Positions 56,383 through 64,000 of a stretch of 64,000 nucleotides of DNA are shown in pieces. Source of the DNA: Synaphobranchus kaupii (Eukaryota; Chordata; Actinopteri; Anguilliformes; Synaphobranchidae). The stretch is from the NCBI GenBank assembly GCA_029718625.1, contig CM056380.1:41420169-41484168 (forward strand). The letters run 5' to 3'. Position 1 is the stretch's first letter. Each line of letters starts with the position of its first letter. Position numbers and translations under genes: made by a program. The notes under the pieces were generated by a model. That model searched no databases. It saw nothing but the letters and a program-made list of their open reading frames with translations, and had not been told where the DNA came from.

Positions 56383-59300
56383 CAGTACCAGTCAAAAGTT
56401 TGGACACACCTACTCATAGAAGGTTTTTTTCCATTATTTTTACTGTTTTCAAAATTATGCAAAAAACAAAAAAGGGTTAAACAAATTTTAAAAAAGTCTT
56501 ATATTTTAGATTCTTCAAAGTAGCCACCCTTTGCCTTGATAACGGCTTTGCACATTCTTGCCATTCTCTCAAACAACTTCTGTGGTAAACAGGTTGTCAT
56601 GGTTTTCAACCCTGTTTCCCCATGCGGTCGTTTTCCTCTGTGGCCACGCGGGGGCGCTGTCCTTTTGGTGGATGCTTGCTCCGCCCTGCTGAGTTGGCGT
56701 AGCATCTGTTAAGCATTTTCACCTGTGTAGTGGCCCTGAGAGTTATATAAGCATTCCGTCTCCTTCGTTCGGGTCTTCGACATTGATTGTTAATTGTTTG
56801 TACTGTGGTGTTATTGTTGGCTGTGTATTCTCGTACCGTTTTGGCTATTCGCCTATTTTTAACGTCTCTTAGTTGGGACAGGGCTTATTTCTTACTGGCT
56901 TAGTAGTTGATTATCTCGTAGAAGTTTGGGACCGTAAATCTCTGCTCTATTTCGCCATAGTGTGCTTTTTCTCCGTGTATGGAGATTTGGGCGTTTCTGT
57001 TGGGAACTTTAGTCCAGTTCGCCTCTAGGTGCATGTCGTCTCATGTGAGATTGGGCGTTTGCGCTTCTGCTGGGCTGCTTAGCTTGTGGAAGTGTAGAGT
57101 AGTTCTTTGTTCCCCTTCGCCTGTTATTTGGTTTTCTTACTGAGAGACCTGGCGTTTTGCTTCTACTCAATTCCGTGTTACTGTGAGCCAGTAAGTAGCC
57201 GTGGTACGTTTATTCCCTGTTGTCTCCTTCTCGTGGACTACGTTCCCCTTTGTTGTGACTCAGGGTTTTTATTTATATTGAGGTTGTCGTGCTATTATGT
57301 TTGCGTAGGTCTTTGTTACAGCAGTCCTGTTCGCCTTTTTGCCTGCGAGACGATTGTTGTGAACTGTTGTTCTGTTTCGTTCTCCGGGTGTGTTGTCTCC
57401 TTATGTGGAGCTTGGGCGATGTTGTGGACGTGTGTGTGTGTTTGACTGCGTGTTTTTAATAATAGCCTCGGAACGTTAGCTCTCTGTTCCATTTCGCCTC
57501 GTTACATTTTTTCCATTAGTCAGAGGCTAGGGCGGTTGTTTTATATTCTAGCTTGCGTTAGTCTGTGGATAGTAAGTTATGGGACGACAGTGCTTCGTCG
57601 GCTCACCTGTAAAATGTTTCTCTCTTGGGAGATCGGGTGTTTACCCTCTTGGTTTTATTCATTGGACTGCGAGCCTTTTTATATCGCCAGGGAACGTTAA
57701 ATCTCTGTTCCTGTTCGCCTCGTTACATTTCCCCTTATTTAGAGGCAGGGCTTGTTTTTGTGTTTGTGCTTGTCAGTCAGATAGCCTATAGTTTCTGTGC
57801 AGCTGTCTGTACCTTTCGTCTTTTGTGCTTGTTCTCCGGGTATGGAGTTTTGGGCTATTCTGTTCAGAACTTAGTTCTGTTTGCCCTTCGGTGCTATTTG
57901 TCTCTTAGTGAGACCGGACGATGTTGTGGACATGTTTGCATATGACTGCGAGTCTCAAACTATGCCTTGGAACATTAATTACCTGTTCCTTTGCCTCATT
58001 ACATTCCTCCTGTCTGAGAGGTTAGGGAGTGGCTGTTTTAAGCTTGGTCATTTTTGCTGGTAAGGTTATGGGACTGCGGTTCTCCGTCGGCTCGCCTGTA
58101 AAATGTTTCTTCCCCCTGGCAGATCGGGCGTTTACCCTCCTTTTGGTTCCGCATTTGACTGTTAGTTCCAGCTTATGTATTTAGCCACGTAACATTATAT
58201 CTGTTCCTTCTCCTCCATTAAATCATATTCATTATTTGTTGACTACTGTTTATTTGTTTGTGCCTTTTTCGCTACTCGCCCGTTCTGATTTGTCTCGTTA
58301 CCGAGACAGGGCACGTATTTATTTCTGGCTGTTCTGATCCCTGTCCTAGCGCTCTAGTTACTTGGCGTTTTGACAGTTAGCCGGTTAGTAGCATCTGTCG
58401 TGGTGTTTGTGTTCCTTGTCTTGTCTCCTCCCTTATCTGCGGGTTTCCCGCCTTAGTGGCCTAAGGGCTTTAAGAATCCCCTTGCTGCGTTTGGCTCCTC
58501 CTTCCTCACACGTCACGCCCCATTACACAGGTATTCCACAGGTAAACAGGTGATGCCATCATGACTCTATATAAAAGGATATCAAAAGACTCCTGATATC
58601 TTATTTCCAGGTACTCTTAGAAGCGATACTATAACCTCTGCATTTGAATGGATCTCTATGGGAATTGGGGGGTGGGACTAGATTAAGCTGTAAATTATAC
58701 GGGAATAGTATGGAACCCATGGTTTGTTAATTGGCTTTAAGTCAACAAGGGTCTGAGGTATCAAACGAGCCTCAAACCATCACTCTGCTGCCAGATATGC
58801 AGTAGATATGGATGGATAACTTGAAGGGTTTCTTCTCCTGACTTATTTTTCCATAGAGTTCAATAGGAAAATTTGTCAGGAGAAACAACCCTTCAAGTGA
58901 TCCATCCATATCTACTGCATATCTGGCAGCAGAGTGATGGTTTGAGGCTCGTTTGATACCTCAGACCCTTGATGACTTAGAGCCATTTAGCCAACCATGT
59001 GTTCCACACTGTTCCAGTGTAATTTAAAGCTAAATCTAGTCCCACCCCCCAATTCCCATAGAGATCCATTCAAATGCAGAGAGGTTATAGTATTGCTTCG
59101 AAGAGTACCTGGGAATAAGATATCAGGAGTCTTTTGATATCCTTTCATACAGAATCATGATGGCATCACCTGTTTACCTGTGGAATACCTGTTTACCACA
59201 GAAGTTGTTTGAGAGAATGGCAAGAATGTGCAAAGCCGTTATTAAGGGTGGCTACTTTGAAGAATCTAAAATAAAATACTTTTTTTTATTTGTTTAACAC

Positions 59301-59433
59301 TTTTTTGGTTTTTTCATAATTTAATTTGTGTTATCTCATAGTTTTGATGTCTTTACTATTGTAAAATGTGGAAAACAGTAAAAAATAATGGAAAAAAACC
59401 TTCTATGTGTGTCCAAACTTTTGACTGGTACTG
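56383..59433. mobile_element. Palindromic Tc1-derived element, split by a solo LTR
   Basis: Tips cagtaccagtcaaaagtttg (56383) and its complement (to 59433), each beside TA, are a Tc1-type end. Both arms carry the same transposase 3' end in opposite directions (ARMCKAVIKAKGGYFEESKI on - near 56500-56560, and the + equivalent near 59220-59275). Without the LTR the element is about 1.1 kb and palindromic over nearly all its length; the centre (58.55-59.18 kb) is the palindrome also seen at 1-483. Confidence 0.85.
56595..58527. repeat. Solo-LTR-like insertion, 1933 bp, duplication CAGGT
   Basis: Begins tgtcatgg and ends cccattaca (TG...CA). caggt flanks it exactly (56590-56594 and 58528-58532) within the Tc1 arm. 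Its body contains degenerate tandem units: gctcacctgtaaaatgtttc at 57601 recurs as gctcgcctgtaaaatgtttc at 58090 (about 489 bp apart). Gag or pol coding sequence is absent. It could be a solo LTR or a small non-autonomous LTR element. Confidence 0.75.
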
Positions 59434-59436
59434 TAC

Positions 59437-59630
59437 TTCTCCGATAGTTACGGGAAAGGTTAAAAGTTATGGGTCAGATCAGATGTCGCCACGAAGTGCG
59501 TCCCACGACTGAACAAAACCTTCCGTGCTACTGTACTTCCATGCTCCAGAGTGCGCACTCGGGAGCACGGTAGTGCGGAGCATGGAAGTATGCGGTTTCA
59601 GACACAGCCATTGATTTGCCCTGGAGCCAT
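59437..59630. repeat. Continuation of the duplicated segment broken at 49698
   Basis: Continues the match to 48970-49085 (ttacggcaaaggtcag versus ttacgggaaaggttaa, then tgcgttccacgactga versus tgcgtcccacgactga, then tatgcggttt). An extra ~65 bp with gtgcgcactcgggagcacgg is present in this copy. Confidence 0.7.
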
Positions 59631-59989
59631 GCTCCCATGGTGGCCCTGATAGTGTTAGACAGCCACCTGCTGGAACATTAAGGTATTGCAGAGCTTGGGC
59701 GACAATGCATTACTTGCTCTCCATGAAGAGGTGTGAGAATTGACAGGGCCACCCACACGGTGCACCTAGTCACCTGGAGTTCCAAACATTGCTGAAGGTG
59801 CAGGACAAGAACATACCAAGAAACAAAAAAAGAATAGACTTCCATTATCCAATGATATGCTTTGACATGGTCCACAATAGTGGCGCTGACGCTATTTGAT
59901 ATGTTTGTTGCTCTTGGAATCCTTGCACACCTCTCACACGCATGCCTCTTTTCCCCACAGGTTCCATTGTTGTCCCCTTGACTGTGCCT

Positions 59990-60331
59990 CTGCAGAAAAT
60001 CTGTATTGCTTTATCTTAAAGATGTCTAAAATTTCTGCACACCTTGGTCGTGGAAAAACCTCTGGACGTCTCTTAAAATAGAAAAACGGGTGTCACTCAA
60101 TGAATTGAAAAACCTGTTAAACGGTAATTTTTGTGGAATAATACAAGTGTTTCTGAGATATTTCCCACTCTGAATTTTGTATATGGTGAGCACCATAATT
60201 CATTGGACAGTGACACATTTTTTGTTATTTTGGTTCTGTACTCTAGCACGTTGAGTTTGAAAGAATACAATGACAATGAGGTTGAAGTGCAAACTGTCAG
60301 CTTTAATTTGACGGTATTTTCATCCATATTG
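59990..60331. repeat. Dispersed repeat followed by a Tc1-like end
   Basis: 59990-60165 matches 41640-41815. 60175-60331 is the reverse complement of the conserved Tc1-like terminal block at 4025-4150 and 61680-61805. Confidence 0.65.
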
Positions 60332-60463
60332 GATGAACCGTTTAGAAATGATAGAACGATAGATTCTATCATTTGATAGATTCAGAATTAGCGTATATTT
60401 TTTGGAATTGGGGTTTGTATACTAAAAACATTAAATATCTTTTCTTTGTACTGTTTTCAATTA

Positions 60464-61351
60464 CAGTGTTTCTCGATTGCTTAGACACATTTTTCGAAAC
60501 TAAGCTCCATTTCTCAAAACACAAATCCAAAACTGCACACTCAACTCCTCAAACGTCAAATTTCCAGGTGAAAACCTAACTCTCCACTCAAAACCATTTC
60601 CTCTTGCTGAAAAACCAAACTTTGCCTTCACACATCACACAATAGTCCAGAAAAACACACACACTACAACATAGTCTTAGACACTGCGGAGATCAATTCA
60701 TAACACTGCCACAAAAACCTAAGATGAATAATGTTGCTTCTGGTTCTCCCCCACAAAACCTCTTTACGTGATAAACACAATAGACAAAAATGTTTACTTT
60801 TTTTATTCATAATGTATTCTACAGTACAACTTCCAATCAATACAATGTTAAAGGATGAAAAGGGTACTGTAAACGCAGTAAAAAAAAATATATAAAACAT
60901 AAAAAAATACTGTAATAGAAAATAATTTACCACAGCATCCCCACCGTGGATTACTGGCAAATACAGAAAATATTTTACTCTGCTACTGCCACTGCATCGC
61001 GTCTCTGGTCTGGGTCAGGCCAGAGAACCTCATCTACATCACATGCTATATTGGCCCTTGCCAGGCAGCGGGGGAAAAAACGCCTCGTATGCCTAATCCA
61101 CCCCTGGCATGCATCTACTGTTATGTCTAAACATGCCTCCTCCATGGCCTGGAGAAGGTGAGCACGAATGTAGGGGCCTCTGTCATACACCTTTTACTGC
61201 CATGCCGGAAAAAAACTCCTCTATGGGGTTGAGGAAGGGGGAATATGCTGGTAGAAAGATATTGCTGAACCTGGGCTTATTGGTGAACCAGTCACGAACT
61301 AGAGCAGCCCGATGGAAACTTACATTGTCCCAAATGACAATGTAGCGTGGC

Positions 61352-61387
<36 letters not shown>

Positions 61388-61560
61388 TCTGACAGGGGTA
61401 GCAGTTCAGCAGAGGGCGTGTGCTCTTGGCCTTGATGACCTTGTCCTTCCGCATGCCCTGGCTGAGATGACGACATCTGCTCTTTCTCACGCCTCTTATA
61501 GAGTCACCTGCATGTCAGGACCACATTCACATCCTTCAGCCTTCCAGGGGCCAATGGGGT
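60464..61560 (-). pseudogene. Tc1/IS630-type (DDE_3) transposase remnant and its 3' end
   Basis: Read on -, 61476-61183 encodes a DDE domain: YIVIWDNVSFHRAALVRDWF with the second Asp and LPAYSPFLNPIEEFFS with the Asn-Pro-Ile-Glu motif. After a frame change it continues (RPYIRAHLLQAMEEA-like, then CQGWIRHTRRFFPRC) to a stop near 60975. An (ACGC)n microsatellite at 61352-61388 is inserted in frame, giving an Ala-Arg-Thr-His run. The left tip cagtgtttctcgattgc (60464) beside TA is the expected 3' end; the other end was not found. The N-terminal DNA-binding part is absent. Confidence 0.75.
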
Positions 61561-61571
61561 GAACGCCATTC

Positions 61572-61805
61572 TAAAAACACTAGAGATCCATTCAAATGCA
61601 GAGAAGTTATAGTATCGCTTGTAAGAGTACCAGAAAATAAGATTTCAAGAGTTTTTTGATATTGTAAATACCCTCAAATTAAAGCTGACAGTCTGCACTT
61701 CAGCCTCATTGTCAATGTATCTTTTAAACTCAAAGTGCTAGAGTACAGAACCAAAATAACACAAAATGTGTCACTGTCCAATTAATTATGGTGCTCACTG
61801 TATGA
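61572..61805. mobile_element. Palindromic-core fragment joined to a Tc1-like end
   Basis: 61578-61668 is part of the palindromic core (agagatccattcaaatgcag ...). 61680-61805 is the conserved Tc1-like terminal block. The junction is direct, without the coding tail seen at 3.85 kb. Confidence 0.6.
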
Positions 61806-62238
61806 ATTATTCTTATGCGGTCCTGGAAAAGCTCAGGACCAGTTCCCTCTAAAACGTTTTACAGCTCGACAGAAGATTTTTGACCCCATAGTTTATCTCA
61901 GCCGTATAAATTGAGTCTGAAACGTTTGCACCCAAATACATGAGTATGGTGTGAGGCCTGAAGGCTCAATTAGTCTAAGCAAACATTGGTCTCAGCAGAA
62001 AGTCTGCCCAAGAAATTCTTGCAATTATTCAACACCTTCAGCAGTATCAGTTCCCTATACTAGAAAAATTTTGGCTCCTTCTTACTCTTAAGAAAAATGT
62101 AGCAAAACATGTAACTTCTCACCCAAACCACAAAGATCACACAAAGGCCTCTCAAAATTCCATATTTGTTGTTCCAATAAGCCCTCAGTCCAGCAGAAGC
62201 TAATTACATTGATTGCATGGAGCTATTAGATATATTGG

Positions 62239-63342
62239 TGTGACGACCTCATTCCCGTCCTGTTGTTTCCCGTGTTTTCCTTCTCCCCGTTTCAGGTTTG
62301 TCTCTCCCTAGTCTGTTTTCCCCGTTGCTGCAGGTTGGGCGTGGTTTCATATCTGTGTCACTCTGTTTCACTCCACTCTTTTCAGCCTATCCCATTTCCC
62401 TGTTTTCGCATGCATTCCACTCTTCAATCTGCTAATCACTCTTGCATACATTCGCGCGCGGCACATAATTGATACCAATTAAATGTTGTATTTAGTCACC
62501 CGGTGTTCTCTGTCCTGTGCCAGTTTGTTAACGTTTGTAGTCTGAAACCTCTGGTCCTGTCTGGTTCTCTGTCTAGTTTCCTAGTCATACAGTTTAGTTC
62601 TGTTTCGGTGTTAACTCACCCTGCTAACCTGTTAAGTCCTAGTCTGTTCAGTCTGAACGGCATAACCCGCTGTTCATTATTCTGTCTCGCTAACCACCTT
62701 TATCTGCTTAAAGTCTGCCAGTCTGCAGCTGTCCGTGAATCCCTGCCTGTGTTGCGGTTTCCCTGCCTTCCACCTGACGTTTGTGCATGCAGCTTTGGCT
62801 TCTGCTATTACACCCTGCGGCGGTCCCCGCTCACAACCAGTGCTGCGGTGCTGTTGATGTGCTGTCGCTCCTGCCTCTGCTGTCACTGCCGCCCTGCTGT
62901 TGCCGTGCTGCTACTGCTGTCCTGCCCGGGCTCCGCTGCACTGTCCTGCTCTACCGCTCCCGCTCCCGCTCATCCCCTGCTCCAAACAACCCGGTTATCT
63001 GTTGCCATCATCACCCCTGACTTTCCCTGCTCCCTCTGCTCCCGCACATTCATAACTGGACTGTCTGTATTTATTGTTCTCCCTACGCTTCAGGAGTTTA
63101 GTTCGAAGCCTAATTTATTGGATGCTTAGCGCTCCCACTCTCTGTCCTGTCCGTCAAGTCCAGTTTCGGCTTGGAACAATTCCGGTGTGACCTGTCAAGT
63201 CCAGCTCCGGCTTGGAACTTCTACTGCCTTTGCCTTTCTCCCCATGCTCAGGACTGCCCTGAGCATAAATAAATATTGAGTTTTTGCATTCCTGTCTCCT
63301 TGTCGTTGCATTTGGGTTCAGTCCTCTTCCGGGGTCGTAACA
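62239..63342 (+). repeat. Solo LTR, 1104 bp, duplication ATTGG
   Basis: Begins tgtgacgacc and ends ggggtcgtaaca, with attgg exactly on both sides (62234-62238 and 63343-63347). An aataaata signal at about 63268 suits an R region near the 3' end on +. The tips are like those of fish Ty3/gypsy LTRs. The 208-codon frame inside (62503-63129) is low-complexity Ser/Cys/Leu sequence and not a gene. Confidence 0.88.
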
Positions 63343-63514
63343 ATTGGAACTGAATTGTATACTCAATGTCAATAATACAACATAACAGCACTTCTTTTAT
63401 ATTTTTTGTTATCAAGTGGCTTGTGTTTTCAGGACCCTATGAGATGCTAGATGACTTTGAAATAGCCTACAGACAGACACCTGCAATTGTAACCTACTTT
63501 GCAGCAGCAAGCAG

Positions 63515-63824
63515 GGGTGCATCCCAATATATTCTTCACCTCCTTTCCTCCACTCCCCCACTACCACTCCTCTCCTACCCGGAAATATGCAAAACTGCCT
63601 GAACGTTTCAAGTACAAGTAATTGCATGTACAGTATACAATGTACCTGACATTGCGGTTTGCGTCAAGACATTAATTAATATGTAACCTTTAATACTTAA
63701 TTAAGATGTAATTAGCAACATTAGATTAAAACACAAAGATCTGTTTCCGGGGCACAGAGGAGAGTAGTGCAGTGGAGGTAGTGGAGGAAAGGAGGGTGCT
63801 TTTTTTGAGTATTGGGACGCACCC
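63515..63824. mobile_element. Small MITE, tips gggtgcatcccaata
   Basis: gggtgcatcccaata at 63515 pairs with tattgggacgcaccc ending at 63824, and cctttcctcc motifs pair further in. About 310 bp; flanking duplication not clear. Confidence 0.65.
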
Positions 63825-64000
63825 GAGGTTTCGGCATCTTTCAGGCTCAGTTATTGAATAATCATGCAATGGGGATAGAGAGAGCACAAAGATGTCACTT
63901 AAAGGGGAAACTATATGGTTGTTCTATGAGAAACCGATTGGAATTTCAGTCATTTATAAGTGTCTTGTGAGAACCATTTTGCTTGGTATGTGAATCCTAC

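Noticed and set aside
62503..63129. 208-codon + strand frame
   Set aside because: Lies wholly inside a solo LTR with exact duplications; low-complexity Ser/Cys/Leu composition, no domain.

Overview
The window looks like teleost fish nuclear DNA. One vertebrate-type gene is recognisable: the last three coding exons of an ELOVL6-family fatty-acid elongase (closest to fish elovl6l from memory), on the + strand at 15304-23516 with canonical splice sites. Almost everything else is a mosaic of transposable elements of fish type: Tc1-like, hAT and Harbinger-like elements, L2-like and I-like LINEs, a tRNA-derived SINE, Gmr1-like Ty3/gypsy elements and endogenous retroviruses. I saw no rRNA gene, no functional tRNA gene, no CRISPR array and no prokaryotic operon.

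Layout. 0-6.4 kb: Tc1-derived palindromic sequence, a hAT transposase remnant, a Harbinger-like element (TAA duplication) and a 1.27-kb hAT element with a perfect 8-bp duplication. 6.4-11.2 kb: a hexanucleotide array, then two Gmr1-like gypsy fragments head to head; the + fragment shows integrase before reverse transcriptase. 11.3-14.3 kb: an L2-like LINE and a second LINE fragment bounded by a 17-bp duplication, both on the - strand. 14.3-23.5 kb: the elongase exons; intron 2 (6.8 kb) carries CAG-flanked MITEs, one of them split by a 2.0-kb retrovirus-like element with a 4-bp duplication.

24.2-37.4 kb: two copies of an unclassified 1.16-kb unit, one holding a 2.1-kb insertion rich in agtatactt motifs that itself contains a SINE and a LINE, and the other cutting off an endogenous retrovirus (31.4-35.8 kb) that has a tRNA-Arg-type primer site. 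A 345-bp segment is also duplicated in inverted orientation. 37.4-40.1 kb: a LINE with FMDD at the RT active site. 42.8-43.9 kb: a hAT element keeping the start of a BED finger. 46.5-47.15 kb: a long-TIR MITE.

49.7-59.4 kb is a four-level nest: an I-like LINE (with a DNA transposon inside it), then a palindromic Tc1-derived element, then a 1.9-kb solo-LTR-like insertion. 60.4-64 kb: a Tc1/IS630-type transposase remnant, a 1.1-kb solo LTR with a 5-bp duplication, and a small MITE.

All mobile-element genes seen are broken by frameshifts, stops or deletions. The elongase exons keep an open frame and are the only part I judge to be under protein-level constraint. Coordinates of transposon ends come from reading terminal repeats and target-site duplications by eye; the duplications make many of them exact, and the others are marked as approximate.
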